This document shows positions 26,347 to 35,640 of a stretch of DNA of 64,000 nucleotides, one piece after another. Position 1 is the first letter of the stretch. Each line of letters opens with the position of its first letter. The notes under the pieces were generated by a model. The model was not told the DNA's origin. It was given only the letters and a program-made list of their open reading frames with translations, and did not search any database. A program made the position numbers and the translations under genes. Source of the stretch: PALSA-270 sp963770915. Its GTDB lineage: Bacteria; Acidobacteriota; Terriglobia; Terriglobales; Acidobacteriaceae. Where the stretch lies: assembly GCA_963770915.1 (NCBI GenBank), contig CAVYRG010000001.1, forward strand, positions 1,736,001 to 1,800,000, given 5' to 3'.

Positions 26347-26635
26347 CTATTCGTCTCGGCCAGTAGCTCGCTTTAGACCCTTGCCGACCTGACCTCAATA
26401 GCTTCCCTTGCGGGGCGCTACGAGCGATCTGTGCTTGGGCTCCGGGCTTACCGCCAACCGGATAAACCAGTTCAACGCCTCGGGACTCTATCCTGCCTTT
26501 GACTTGTGCTCCTGTTCGCCTCGACCAGCGCTTAGCTACAGACCCTCGCTGACCTTCTCTACCTGACCTCGCGGTCCGTAAAGCGATCTCGCTTGAGCCC
26601 CGGACGCCGCACCAACCGGGAAAACTTCAGAACGT
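26347..26635. repeat. Two diverged tandem copies of a ~115-base element
   Basis: The copy beginning ttcgtctcggccag (26348) and the copy beginning ttcgcctcgaccag (about 26515) share, in order, AGACCCTYGCYGACCT, GCGATCT, CTTGRGCYCCGG and CCAACCGG. The identity is partial (roughly two thirds by eye), with conserved blocks separated by variable ones, as expected for a folded RNA. No known riboswitch consensus was recognised. The copies lie 350-640 bases upstream of an oligopeptide ABC ATPase gene. Confidence 0.5.
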
Positions 26636-26984
26636 GTCAAAGAACGAGTATGTTTGTACTCCTCTCATTTTTGGAGTCAATGAAAACCAAGCAACTCTAT
26701 CCGCTTGTCTTTTCAATCGCATGCACGTCGTCCACAAGCGGCTGAACAGAGCCTGGTGCAGACGGGATACGCCTTTCGGTGCGAGGCCGTTCTTCAGGCC
26801 CGATTTTACGGTCGTTTTCGCGCCTTTCCGCGATTCTAAACACCATGTTAGCCTCGCTGCGGTTGTGCAAATTTCCGCAGAAACCTTGCTGGACAAGGGT
26901 TTTGCGCGGCATTTCCCCGAGTCCAATGTGCTCCATCGAACTGCCTTCTTTGCGGCTCGGCTGAGAGTTGAGTACGATGTTGCG

Positions 26985-27998
26985 GTGCCTCCCCTGCTTG
27001 ATGTCAGGCATCTTGCCGTCGAATTTCCCGCTGGTCCCCCTGCGGAAAAAGACCCTATTCCATCTCCGTCCGGATTTGCCGCCGTCCGCGACCTCAGTTT
27101 CAGCATCGCGCAAGGTGAAGTTCTCGGCTTGGTCGGCGAATCCGGCTCGGGCAAATCGCTGACTTCTCTCGCTATCATGCGGCTCCTTCCTCCTCAGGCC
27201 CAGGCCCGCGGGGAAATCGCCTTCCGCAACGGCAAGGGCACTGCGCGGGATCTCCTTACGCTTCAGGAAGACCAAATGCGCCGCCTGCGCGGATCAAGCA
27301 TCGCCATGATTTTCCAGGAGCCTATGACCGCGCTGAACCCGGTCATGCGCGTCGGCGACCAGATTGCCGAGGCGGTTCTCGCGCACGCCAAAATCTCCAA
27401 GAAAGAAGCCCGCGACCGCGCCGTCGCCGCTATGGACGACGTCGCCATTGCCGACGCCCCTCAGCGCGCGCGAGACTATCCCCATCAACTCTCCGGCGGC
27501 ATGCGCCAGCGCATCATGATCGCCATGGCCATTGTGAATCGCCCCCAGTTGCTGATCGCCGATGAGCCCACGACCGCGCTTGATGTCACTATTCAGGCGC
27601 AGATTCTGGAGTTGCTGGCAGCCCTTCGCTCCCGGTTCAACCTGACTATGCTCTTTATTTCTCACGATCTGGCCGTGATTTCTCAGGTCGCCGATCGCAT
27701 TGCGGTTATGTACGCGGGCAGTCTGGTCGAACTAGGCTCCAAGGACCATATCTTCCGCAACCCAGTCCACCCCTATACTCGCGGCTTGTTGAGCGCGGTT
27801 CCGACTTTGCGCACCGACCGCCGCCAGCCGCTGCAGACCATCGAAGGAGCAGTGCCTCCTCCGCACGCCCTTCCCCCCGGTTGCCCATTCGAGCCGCGCT
27901 GCTCATTCCGCGTCGTCGATTGCCGCCTCAACCCGCCGCCCTTGATCGAGGTCAATCCCGGCCACTGGGCTCGCTGTCCCGTCCTCGCGTCCGCGTGA
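26985..27998 (+). CDS. Oligopeptide/dipeptide ABC transporter ATP-binding protein (OppD/DppD type)
   Basis: This ATPase would energise peptide or nickel uptake. A GTG at 26985 (PPLLDVRHLAVEF) gives 337 residues, the normal length; the open frame upstream to 26634 is probably not coding. Visible motifs are Walker A LVGESGSGKSLTSLAIM, the Q-loop MIFQEPMTALNPVMRV, signature LSGGMRQRIMIAMAIVNRP, Walker B LLIADEPTTALD and the H-loop LFISHDL. The oligopeptide-specific C-terminus HPYTRGLLSAVP plus GCPFEPRCSF (cysteine-rich) is present. Permease and solute-binding genes are absent nearby, so the substrate is unknown. Confidence 0.9.
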   Translation: MPPLLDVRHLAVEFPAGPPAEKDPIPSPSGFAAVRDLSFSIAQGEVLGLVGESGSGKSLTSLAIMRLLPPQAQARGEIAFRNGKGTARDLLTLQEDQMRRLRGSSIAMIFQEPMTALNPVMRVGDQIAEAVLAHAKISKKEARDRAVAAMDDVAIADAPQRARDYPHQLSGGMRQRIMIAMAIVNRPQLLIADEPTTALDVTIQAQILELLAALRSRFNLTMLFISHDLAVISQVADRIAVMYAGSLVELGSKDHIFRNPVHPYTRGLLSAVPTLRTDRRQPLQTIEGAVPPPHALPPGCPFEPRCSFRVVDCRLNPPPLIEVNPGHWARCPVLASA

Positions 27999-28148
27999 TC
28001 CGGAGGCCGCGGAGTCGTGCCCTCGTCGCAGGACTCCGCGCGGACCCATGTATTTGTTTCCGCCAGTTCGCACTCCGCCAGAATGTTCATCCGCTGCGGA
28101 TTTTCCACCCCCCCGCGTTCTATAATCCCCACTTTCCCCGGGAGGCTT

Positions 28149-28904
28149 GTGCGGGTCCTCATTCTTAGTGATATCCACGGCAATCTCGAAGCTTTGGAGG
28201 CATGCCTCGCCGCCGCCCCTGCCCACGATCTAGCCGTGAACCTCGGCGATATCGTTGGCTATGGCGCCAGCCCTAATGAAGTCATCGATCATTCCCGCCG
28301 CCTGGGAAAATTCTTCGTCCGTGGCAACCATGACAAAGCCGCCGTGGGCCTCACCAGCCTTGAGGAGTTCAACCCGCTCGCCGCATTGGCCGCCCTCTGG
28401 ACCCAGAGCCAGCTTACCGTGGAGAACCACGACTGGCTCAAATCCCTGCCGCCCGGGCCGCTGAAGATTGACGCCCTCCCCGGCGTCGAGTTCGTGCACG
28501 GATCGCCCTTGGACGAAGACGACTACCTCGTCACTCCTGACGACGCTCTGGCTCCTCTGTTGGCAACCGCCGTGCCCCTGACCTTCTACGGACACACCCA
28601 CCTGCAGGGATGTTTCTGCACTGACCGCGTCACTTGCGAGGCATTCCGCCCTTCCTACACCACCGTCGGCCAGCCGGAGACTTCCCTCCTGCCGCTCCAA
28701 CAAAACCTTCGCTACCTGATCAACCCAGGCTCCGTCGGACAACCTCGCGATGGCGACTGGCGCGCGGCTTTCGCCCTCTACGATTCAGATGCCGCTCTCA
28801 TCACCTTTTACCGTGTGCCGTACGCTTTGCAGGAAGCGCAACGCCGCATCCTGGAGGCGAACTTGCCCGAACGCCTGGCCACCCGCCTCGCGGCCGGAAG
28901 ATGA
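28149..28904 (+). CDS. Calcineurin-like metallophosphoesterase (YfcE/MJ0936 type)
   Basis: A GTG start at 28149 (RVLILSDIHGNLEALEACLA) preceded by GGGAGG gives 251 residues. The di-metal site is complete: SDIHGN, NLGDIVGYG, FVRGNHD, VEFVHGSP and TFYGHTHLQG. Such enzymes hydrolyse phosphodiesters of small substrates or cyclic nucleotides, but the substrate cannot be told. It sits 19 bases upstream of the RNase HI gene on the same strand, which makes an operon possible. Confidence 0.88.
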   Translation: MRVLILSDIHGNLEALEACLAAAPAHDLAVNLGDIVGYGASPNEVIDHSRRLGKFFVRGNHDKAAVGLTSLEEFNPLAALAALWTQSQLTVENHDWLKSLPPGPLKIDALPGVEFVHGSPLDEDDYLVTPDDALAPLLATAVPLTFYGHTHLQGCFCTDRVTCEAFRPSYTTVGQPETSLLPLQQNLRYLINPGSVGQPRDGDWRAAFALYDSDAALITFYRVPYALQEAQRRILEANLPERLATRLAAGR

Positions 28905-28922
28905 AAGCTGTAGACTTCCGCC

Positions 28923-29543
28923 ATGTCTTTCTCTTCTTCACGCGCTCCTCACTCCGGCTCATCTGCGCACCACGAGGCACTTCCAGACTTCTATCTGGTT
29001 GCGCACAGTGATGGCGGCGCCCGCGGCAATCCCGGCCCTGCCGCCTATGGTGTCGTGATTCAAGATCAGGCAGGACGAAAAATCGCAGCCCTCAGCCAAT
29101 ATCTCGGCCACCAGACCAACAACTTCGCGGAATACCAGGGCCTGATCGCGGCGCTCGAATACGCCTTGCAGCACGGCCCCAAAGCCATCCGCGTAATCAG
29201 CGACTCCGAATTACTCGTGCGCCAGATCAAGGGCATCTACAAGGTGAAGAACGCGGCTCTGAAGGATCTGCATGCTCGCGCCAAGGAATTGATCGCCCAG
29301 CTCGATTGGTTTGCCATTCAGCATGTGCTCCGCGAAGGCAATCGCGAAGCTGACGAGTTGGCCAACGCCGCCATGGATCAGGGCAGCGGCCGCGCCCGCC
29401 CCAAAACAGCCCCAGCCCCCTCAGGTCCACCCGCCGGCGCGCATCAGGAGTTCGAAGGCCACGTCCTCCCCGGAGGCCTAATCCGCCTGCAAAATGGCGA
29501 AATCCCTGCCGGAACCAGAGTGCAAGTTCGCATAAAGAAATAG
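28923..29543 (+). CDS. Ribonuclease HI-family protein with C-terminal extension
   Basis: RNase H degrades the RNA strand of RNA-DNA hybrids. The fold is clear: AHSDGGARGNPGPAAYGVVI holds the first Asp, NNFAEYQGLIAALEYA the Glu, VISDSELLVRQIKG the second Asp and LREGNREADELANAAMD the last Asp. After residue 150 there is a proline/alanine-rich linker and a 40-residue tail (FEGHVLPGGLIRLQNGEIPA) not found in standard RnhA. The type resembles the short, GGARGNPG-class RNase HI of many Gram-positives and Acidobacteria. Confidence 0.88.
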   Translation: MSFSSSRAPHSGSSAHHEALPDFYLVAHSDGGARGNPGPAAYGVVIQDQAGRKIAALSQYLGHQTNNFAEYQGLIAALEYALQHGPKAIRVISDSELLVRQIKGIYKVKNAALKDLHARAKELIAQLDWFAIQHVLREGNREADELANAAMDQGSGRARPKTAPAPSGPPAGAHQEFEGHVLPGGLIRLQNGEIPAGTRVQVRIKK

Positions 29544-29761
29544 ATTTCACGGACCGCTTCTACAAATGGGCCGGCTCTCGAGAAGTCACGGAATTTTCGG
29601 CCTTCCTCGGCTTCCACCGTCCTAGGCCTTTCCGCGCAAACCATAAAAATGCGTGATGTATCTCATAAGCTATTTCGATTGGCGCTTTCAGTAGGCGGCG
29701 CGTAGTCTATCGGTTCTCTAATTCGGGCCGCTCGCAACCGGCTCTCCACCCAAGGAGCTCC

Positions 29762-31192
29762 ATGTCCACTGAACTGCGGAATTTCCTCGCACTCTCGTAC
29801 GACGAACTGCAAGAACTGAATCTGGAAGCCAAAGAACAGCGCAAGGACCGCGTCGCCCTGCACAAGATCCAGGAAGAGCGGCTCAAGTACCTCACCGACG
29901 AAAAGCGCCTCAAAGCCGTGACCGTTCTCTTTAGCGACCTCGAAGGCCGCCTCCACATGCTCGATTACGACAAGAAGTTTCTCATCAAGAGCTGGGACAA
30001 CCTTACCTTCGACGGCTCTTCCATCCGCGGTTTCACTGCGCAGAAAGAAAGCGATCTGCGCTTGGGCATCGACTGGTCCGCCTTCTATTGGGCGCCGGCG
30101 GATTTCTTCGGTACCGGCAAAGTCATGGTTTTCGGAGATGTGATCGAAAAGCAAGGCGGCCCCTACGCCGCCGACATCCGTGGGATTCTCAAAGGATTCG
30201 CCGAAGGCCTATACAAGAAAGAGGGCTACACCCTCAACGCCGCGAATGAAATCGAAGGCTTCCTCTTCCAGGGCGTGGATGCGGAAAAGCATTTCTCCGA
30301 AACCGGCAAGTTCGAGTACGTCAACACCGGCGGCTACTACCACTCCCTGCCGGGCGATCCTCTGCGCGGCTTCATCGACACCGCTGCTGAAGTGCAGCGC
30401 GCCATGGGCTTCCAGAACGAAAAGGATCACCCCGAAGTTGCACCCTCGCAATTTGAAATCAACTACGGCTACGGCGAAGTCGTGGCCGCCGCGGACCGGA
30501 TTCAGCTCTATAAGCTGATCTGCCGCGAAGTGGCGACCAAACTCGGCATGACCGCTTCCTTCCTGCCCAAGCCCGTCGTCGGCGTCAACGGCAGCGGCAT
30601 GCATACCAACGTTTCGGTTTCCAAGGGTGGCAAGAATCTCTTCTGGGATGCCAAGGGCGAAGAAAAGCTCAGCAAGCTCGGCTGGTCGTTTGTCGATCGC
30701 GTGCTCACCCACGGCCTTGATATCTGCCTGCTGCTGAATCCTAGCGTCAACGCCTATCGCCGGCTCGATCCCCACTTTGAAGCGCCCAACCAGCTCAAGG
30801 CATCGGCGGTCGACCGCGGCTCCATGGTGCGCATCCCCATCGGCAACGATAAAAGCATGCGCGTGGAGGTCCGCTCCGTCGCACCCGACGCCAACCCCTA
30901 CATGGTTCTCTATTCCATCTTCAAGTCCGGGTTGGATGGCGACATCGCTAAGGTGAAGAATCTGCGCCAGGCCGAGCGCTACCTGCCCGACAACATCTAC
31001 ACCGCTCTCGAGCAGTTCCGCGAGTCCAAGTGGATGTCCGAGATTTTGGGCGAAGATGTAAAGGGACGCTATGCCGACTTGAAGCAGGCCTCAGCCGACC
31101 GCTGCCCTCGCCTGCTGGGAACGTTCGTCAAAGCCCCCGAGGTCCAATACCACCACGAGGTCTACAACCAGTTCCTCTGGAATCAGTTCTAG
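29762..31192 (+). CDS. glnA: Type I glutamine synthetase
   Basis: It makes glutamine from glutamate, ammonia and ATP. The 476-residue protein has the GSI landmarks TFDGSSIRGF, GYYHSLPGDP, EVAPSQFEINYGYGEVVAAADR, PKPVVGVNGSGMHTNVSV, NPSVNAYRRLDP and RIPIGNDKSMRVEVRS. The adenylylation loop of enterobacterial GlnA (NLYDLPPEE) is missing, so control by GlnE adenylylation is unlikely here. A good terminator follows. The gene upstream is RNase HI, with a 218-base gap that may hold the promoter. Confidence 0.95.
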   Translation: MSTELRNFLALSYDELQELNLEAKEQRKDRVALHKIQEERLKYLTDEKRLKAVTVLFSDLEGRLHMLDYDKKFLIKSWDNLTFDGSSIRGFTAQKESDLRLGIDWSAFYWAPADFFGTGKVMVFGDVIEKQGGPYAADIRGILKGFAEGLYKKEGYTLNAANEIEGFLFQGVDAEKHFSETGKFEYVNTGGYYHSLPGDPLRGFIDTAAEVQRAMGFQNEKDHPEVAPSQFEINYGYGEVVAAADRIQLYKLICREVATKLGMTASFLPKPVVGVNGSGMHTNVSVSKGGKNLFWDAKGEEKLSKLGWSFVDRVLTHGLDICLLLNPSVNAYRRLDPHFEAPNQLKASAVDRGSMVRIPIGNDKSMRVEVRSVAPDANPYMVLYSIFKSGLDGDIAKVKNLRQAERYLPDNIYTALEQFRESKWMSEILGEDVKGRYADLKQASADRCPRLLGTFVKAPEVQYHHEVYNQFLWNQF

Positions 31193-31211
31193 GATTCCAG
31201 AGTTTCGAATG

Positions 31212-31243
31212 GAAGGACGGGCGTCCGTGCCCGTCCTTATTGT
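31212..31243 (+). terminator. Terminator after glnA
   Basis: AAGGACGGGC, a short loop, GCCCGTCCTT then ATTGTTTT, 20 bases beyond the stop codon. Confidence 0.75.
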
Positions 31244-31333
31244 TTTGCACTAAACACGAAGATGGAGCGACCGGCATCCTCGCCCGTCCGTTCTGCTCTG
31301 CGCTCTCTGCGCCCTTTCTATCTCCCTCTGCCG

Positions 31334-31380
31334 GTCATCCCGACCGGAGTGAGCGAAGCGAACGCAGTGGAGGGACCTTG
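31334..31380 (+). repeat. CHPERSRG repeat
   Basis: Starts GTCATCCCGACC and ends GAGGGACCTTG with a partly palindromic middle. It belongs to the family with copies at 55729, 61127, 61594, 61686 and 62484. Confidence 0.7.
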
Positions 31381-31407
31381 TGTTTCCGCGTCTCGAGGAG
31401 CCGCAGC

Positions 31408-31830
31408 TCACACCCTCGGCGAAAAATCGGTCAGCACCAGAAACGTCGAATCCACTTTCTCCACCAACTTCCCATTCGCCTCGGATTCACTCGCGACCTT
31501 CTGCCATTCCGGATCGTCGTGAAATGCCTTCCAATTGGCAACCGCAGCTTCTCTGCTGGCGTGCGCGATGATGTAGAAAAGCGTTTTTCCTTTCAAGGGA
31601 TCATCCGTCGGCGTCCAATAGGCGACGCTTCTCATGCCATGCTTCGCAAAGATCGTCATGGTGTGGTCGCGAAAGCGCCGTAACAGGTCGTCGAGTTTGC
31701 CTTCGTAGGTGTGGTATACGCGAAGCTCGAAACACTCCTGCGATCCGGCTCCGGCGCCCATTTGTGCGCCGGCAGGAACCGCGGAGTACAGCATCGCGAG
31801 AAGTGTTTGCAGCAGGGTTCTTCTGTCCAT
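31408..31830 (-). CDS. Exported NIPSNAP-family protein
   Basis: The start MDRRTLLQTLLAMLYSAVPA with an Arg-Arg and a hydrophobic stretch looks like an export (possibly Tat-like) signal. The mature part, FELRVYHTYEGKLDDLLRRF through FYIIAHASREAAVANWKAFH, matches the NIPSNAP fold, a ferredoxin-like domain common in secreted acidobacterial and planctomycete proteins whose role is mostly unknown. An ATG three codons upstream (31839) is the alternative start. Confidence 0.8.
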   Translation of the reverse strand: MDRRTLLQTLLAMLYSAVPAGAQMGAGAGSQECFELRVYHTYEGKLDDLLRRFRDHTMTIFAKHGMRSVAYWTPTDDPLKGKTLFYIIAHASREAAVANWKAFHDDPEWQKVASESEANGKLVEKVDSTFLVLTDFSPRV

Positions 31831-31959
31831 GGCGATCATTCTAGCCGAGCTTGCGCACCGCCCGAAACGGCCGGAAATGGGTTGCCCAAAACAGAACCAG
31901 GTTACTTCCGTATGTCCCCCTCACGATGTGGGAACCCGATTCTCCTGCCATAATGAATT

Positions 31960-33663
31960 ATGGGACTGTTTGCTCTGGCCAAGGACGATCGCTGGCTCCC
32001 GAAATCCGTTCTCTGCCTGCGTGGATACAACCTCAACAATTTTCAGCACGACGTTATTGCAGGCATCACGGTCGGCCTAGTCGCCTTACCTTTGGCCATG
32101 GCTTTCGCCATTGCTTCCGGCATGACGCCGCAGGCCGGCATCTATTGCGCCGTCGTTACCGGCTTCCTGATTTCGCTTCTCGGGGGCTCGAAAACGCAGA
32201 TCGGCGGGCCCACCGGGGCGTTCGTGGTGGTCGTCGCCGGCATTATCGCCATTCACGGCGTAGACGGCCTCTTCATGTGCACGGTGATGGCGGGCGTGCT
32301 CCTGGTCGTTCTCGGCGTCACCGGCATGGGCTCAGCCGTCAAGTTCATCCCTCGTCCAGTCGTGCTTGGCTTTACCAACGGCATCGCAATTTTGATCGCC
32401 AGCACTCAGATCAAAGACTTCTTCGGCCTTCGCCTTGAGAAAGTACCTGGCGACTTCTGGAAGCGCATGGAGGCCCTCGCCGGAGCCTTCCCCACCTGGT
32501 CTCCCCGCGCCACTGCGCTCGCCGCCGGCACCCTCGCAGTCATGCTGGGCTGCCGCCTGATTTCCAATCGCATCCCCGGCCCCATCGTCGCAATGGTCGG
32601 CGCAACCGTCGCCGCGTTCCTTTTCAAGTTTCCCGTCGAGACCATTGGCACCCGTTTTGGCGGCATTCCGCGCGGCCTGCCGCATATGGCGATTCCGCAC
32701 TTCCGCCCTGACCTGATCGTCGGCCTGCTGGGGCCCGCATTCACAGTGGCGATGCTGGGCGCGATTGAATCGCTCATGTCGGCCATCGTCTCGGACCGCA
32801 TGAGCAACGACCGCCACAACTCCAACGTGGAACTTATTGGGCAAGGTGTCGCCAACATTGTTTCGCCGATGTTCGGCGGCCTGCCTGCGACTGGCGCCAT
32901 TGCCCGCACCGCCACCAATATCCGCGCCGGTGCCCGCAGCCCCATAGCTGGAATGATCCATTCCGCCACGTTGCTCTGCATTCTTCTGTTTGCCGCGCCC
33001 CTGGCCAGTTACATCCCCATGGCGGCTCTGGCAGGCATCCTCATGGTTGTTTCCTACAACATGGGCGAGTGGCGCGAGATCCCTCAGCTTCTCAAGCTGA
33101 CAAAAACCGATATCAGTGTCTGGCTCGTCACCTTCGCCCTAACCGTCTTCGCCGATCTTACTGTAGCCGTCGAAGCCGGCATGATCCTGGCCGCGCTCCT
33201 CTTTATTGCTCGCGTATCGAATACGACTACAGTGTCCCAGGTAACCGACGACTACGTGGAGGACGGCCGCGTCCACATCCTGCAGGACAAAGACATTCCT
33301 TACTACGCCACCATCTTCCGCATTCACGGACCGTTCCTGTTCGGCGCGACTGACAAGATTGCCATCGTCACCGGGAAAATGCATGAACTGCCGCCTATCG
33401 TTATCATCCGCCTCCGCAACATGACCGCGATCGACGCCACCGGTTTGTTTGCTTTGGAAGAAATCGCCCAGCAATTGCATGCAACCGGTCGCACCCTCTT
33501 GCTTTGCGGCGCTCGCGAGCAACCCGCACAACTAATGCATCAGGCGGAGTTTGAAGACGTAGTAGGGAAAGAGAACATCTGCCGCAACGTTCAGGAAGCT
33601 CTGCTACGCGCGGAAGCTGTTTTCGAAAAAATCGAGTTCAAAGCATCGGCAGCCGGAAAGTAG
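31960..33663 (+). CDS. SulP-family anion permease with STAS domain
   Basis: SulP proteins carry sulfate, bicarbonate or other anions across the inner membrane. The 567-residue protein has the N-terminal signature AGITVGLVALPLAMAFAIAS, a series of about 11-12 membrane spans (for example AFVVVVAGIIAIHGVDGLFM and VWLVTFALTVFADLTVAVEA) and a C-terminal STAS domain (IIRLRNMTAIDATGLFALEE). A glutamate-glutamate or carbonic anhydrase partner is not adjacent, so the transported anion is unknown. Confidence 0.92.
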   Translation: MGLFALAKDDRWLPKSVLCLRGYNLNNFQHDVIAGITVGLVALPLAMAFAIASGMTPQAGIYCAVVTGFLISLLGGSKTQIGGPTGAFVVVVAGIIAIHGVDGLFMCTVMAGVLLVVLGVTGMGSAVKFIPRPVVLGFTNGIAILIASTQIKDFFGLRLEKVPGDFWKRMEALAGAFPTWSPRATALAAGTLAVMLGCRLISNRIPGPIVAMVGATVAAFLFKFPVETIGTRFGGIPRGLPHMAIPHFRPDLIVGLLGPAFTVAMLGAIESLMSAIVSDRMSNDRHNSNVELIGQGVANIVSPMFGGLPATGAIARTATNIRAGARSPIAGMIHSATLLCILLFAAPLASYIPMAALAGILMVVSYNMGEWREIPQLLKLTKTDISVWLVTFALTVFADLTVAVEAGMILAALLFIARVSNTTTVSQVTDDYVEDGRVHILQDKDIPYYATIFRIHGPFLFGATDKIAIVTGKMHELPPIVIIRLRNMTAIDATGLFALEEIAQQLHATGRTLLLCGAREQPAQLMHQAEFEDVVGKENICRNVQEALLRAEAVFEKIEFKASAAGK

Positions 33664-33712
33664 CTCTTGCATCCGCCACCTTCCGGCCGCGATCCCTCGC
33701 ACCATGCGGTTG

Positions 33713-34708
33713 TTAGTCCTTCACCCCGGTCGTCGGAGCGCTCGCCGTTTCGGTAGCCTGTGCCGGAACTCCGGCGGGCTGGATCTTCACGGTTGAGAGC
33801 ATCCAGTTCAGCCTGCGGAACACTTCGTCCCGATTCACGCTCTTCACTCCATCGCTCGCGCCATTTCCCTTGGTTTCGACCCCGAGGGCAAATTCATAGC
33901 ACGTGCCATTCTGAAAGACGTGATAGTACTTCGTGTCCGCCTGCTTGGCGTCCGCGCCGTTGGCGTTTTCCACTTCCGTGAACTCCGCCGCGCCGACCTT
34001 TACTTTCGAGGGCTCCACGGTTTGCGGCGTTTCGGGCGCGTCGCCCGATCCCGCCTGCACTGCCGCTTTGTCGCCCGCGCTCGCCGCCGGCGAAACAAAC
34101 TGTCCGCATTCCTCCGCTGTCAGTTTCGTATTCACGCTCAGGTTGAAAAATGCGCCCGCGAAATCTGTGCCCGTGTAGAAACGCTCGGGCACTCTAACTA
34201 CGCTCAACGCCGTCCCTCCGGGTTGCACAAAGTTCATCTGAACCGGCTGCAGCCCCGCCCATTCCTCGTTCGCCTTGTCGCCTTCCTTCAGCTGGTAATG
34301 AGTGAAGTAGCGAAACGTCACTCCATAGGTCGGATTCTTGTAGGTTGAGGCCACCAACCGGTGCTGCCGTGGTTTCTTCGCCACCTGCTTCTTTGCTTCT
34401 ACTGGTGGGACTGCGGGCTCGGGTTGCGGCGTCATCGCCGAAGAAGGCGTCATTGGACTCGTCGCGCTGGCCGAAGGCGCGCTGATTTGCGAGGCTTGCT
34501 TGCTCGCCTTCGAGCATCCTCCCGTTTCCAACAGCGAAGCGCCCAACAACGACATTGCGATCACTGAGCAAATGGTAATTGCGGTCGTGCCTTTGGGTTT
34601 CTTTCCCCCCGGGCCGGGCCGCGGCGGCTCCGTTGGTTTTCGTACTCCCATGTTCTGTGGCTTGCGTTCCGGTTCTCCGGATAAGCCGAGCTGCGTGAAG
34701 TGTGCCAT
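33713..34708 (-). CDS. Membrane-anchored protein of unknown function
   Basis: The 331-residue protein has a cytoplasmic proline-rich N-terminus, one membrane span (AITICSVIAMSLLGASLLET, residues about 43-62), a low-complexity Ser/Pro/Ala linker with several Pro-Val-Glu stretches, and an extracytoplasmic domain from about residue 120 (TYKNPTYGVTFRYFTHYQLK) to the end. A cysteine follows the span (GGCSKAS), so lipid attachment is conceivable but the N-terminus is too long for a normal lipobox. I do not recognise the domain. An alternative start is MGVRKPTEPP. Confidence 0.65.
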   Translation of the reverse strand: MAHFTQLGLSGEPERKPQNMGVRKPTEPPRPGPGGKKPKGTTAITICSVIAMSLLGASLLETGGCSKASKQASQISAPSASATSPMTPSSAMTPQPEPAVPPVEAKKQVAKKPRQHRLVASTYKNPTYGVTFRYFTHYQLKEGDKANEEWAGLQPVQMNFVQPGGTALSVVRVPERFYTGTDFAGAFFNLSVNTKLTAEECGQFVSPAASAGDKAAVQAGSGDAPETPQTVEPSKVKVGAAEFTEVENANGADAKQADTKYYHVFQNGTCYEFALGVETKGNGASDGVKSVNRDEVFRRLNWMLSTVKIQPAGVPAQATETASAPTTGVKD

Positions 34709-34945
34709 ACATTTCTCCTGTGCTGGGTTCCCCAGTCACGGGTGTTCAAGCACGCTCGCGCCCTTTGCAAATGATGTTGATTCCACAAGGCTTCTCGGCT
34801 CGGCCTCCGGTAAGGAATGTGGCTGTCGCGACACGCTGTTGTCGCCCCGACACGCTGCGGCAGGCGAATTGATCCGCCTCTGGTACTATCTCTCCCAAAG
34901 TGAAGCCAAAAGCGGCTTCGCAAGTTAGCCGTCTGGAGTCGCCAC

Positions 34946-35629
34946 TTGAGAAAGAAACATTCCCCGGACCGTCCCCGCCGCACTGCAAACTTCTACCGCG
35001 TGGTGGGAACCAAGGGCTGGCACAAGACCGGCTACACGACCGATACTTGGAAGTACCCGACGCTGCGCCAGTGGATCGTCTCCCGGCTTGCCAAACATAA
35101 ACGCCGCATTCTTTCTGTCGGGTGCGGCACCGGCGAGTTGGAGCAGGAACTAACTGCGCTGGGCTATCGCGTGGTCGGCCTCGATTTTTCCTTGGAAATG
35201 CTGCAGGCAGCCGCTCGCCACAGCCGCCACGGCCTGGTGCAAGCTGACGCTCACCTTCTCCCCTTCGCTTCCAACTGCTTCGACGTCGTGATTTTGCCGG
35301 AGTCGCTGGGCCACCTTCAGGCGGGCGTCGCATTCCAGGAGGCCGGCCGAGTCCTCAAGACACATGGACGCCTGCTTATAACCACGTATCCCAAACACCG
35401 TGAGGTGCACGCCCTGTACACCAAGTCCAGCCTGAAAGGCCTCTGCGGGCAGTTGACTCAGGTTGGGTTCCGCATCAAGGAGCGTAAGCTCCTGCGTCCG
35501 CGGCAAACCTTAGTGGAAGAAGTTGCGCAGGAGAATCGATCGGCTTTGCTCTATGTGCTAGCGGTAAAGCAATCTTCTCTAAGGGGGCAAACCGGCAGCA
35601 CGCTCATGACGGCGCCCGGAGCCGCGTAG
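34946..35629 (+). CDS. SAM-dependent class I methyltransferase
   Basis: The Rossmann motif I is ILSVGCGTGELEQELTALGY, motif II VVGLDFSLEMLQAA and the later DVVILPESLGHLQ/AGRVLKTHGRLLITTYP complete the fold. The start is a TTG at 34946 (RKKHSPDRPRR). The basic N-terminus with WHKTGYTTDTW is unusual and may bind nucleic acid. It is divergent from the membrane protein gene on its left. The substrate is not evident. Confidence 0.82.
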   Translation: MRKKHSPDRPRRTANFYRVVGTKGWHKTGYTTDTWKYPTLRQWIVSRLAKHKRRILSVGCGTGELEQELTALGYRVVGLDFSLEMLQAAARHSRHGLVQADAHLLPFASNCFDVVILPESLGHLQAGVAFQEAGRVLKTHGRLLITTYPKHREVHALYTKSSLKGLCGQLTQVGFRIKERKLLRPRQTLVEEVAQENRSALLYVLAVKQSSLRGQTGSTLMTAPGAA

Positions 35630-35640
35630 AGTGCGGCTGC

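Noticed and set aside
26634..26984. N-terminal extension of the oligopeptide ATPase by 117 codons
   Set aside because: No homology to ABC ATPases, no RBS, and the GTG at 26985 gives the normal family length.
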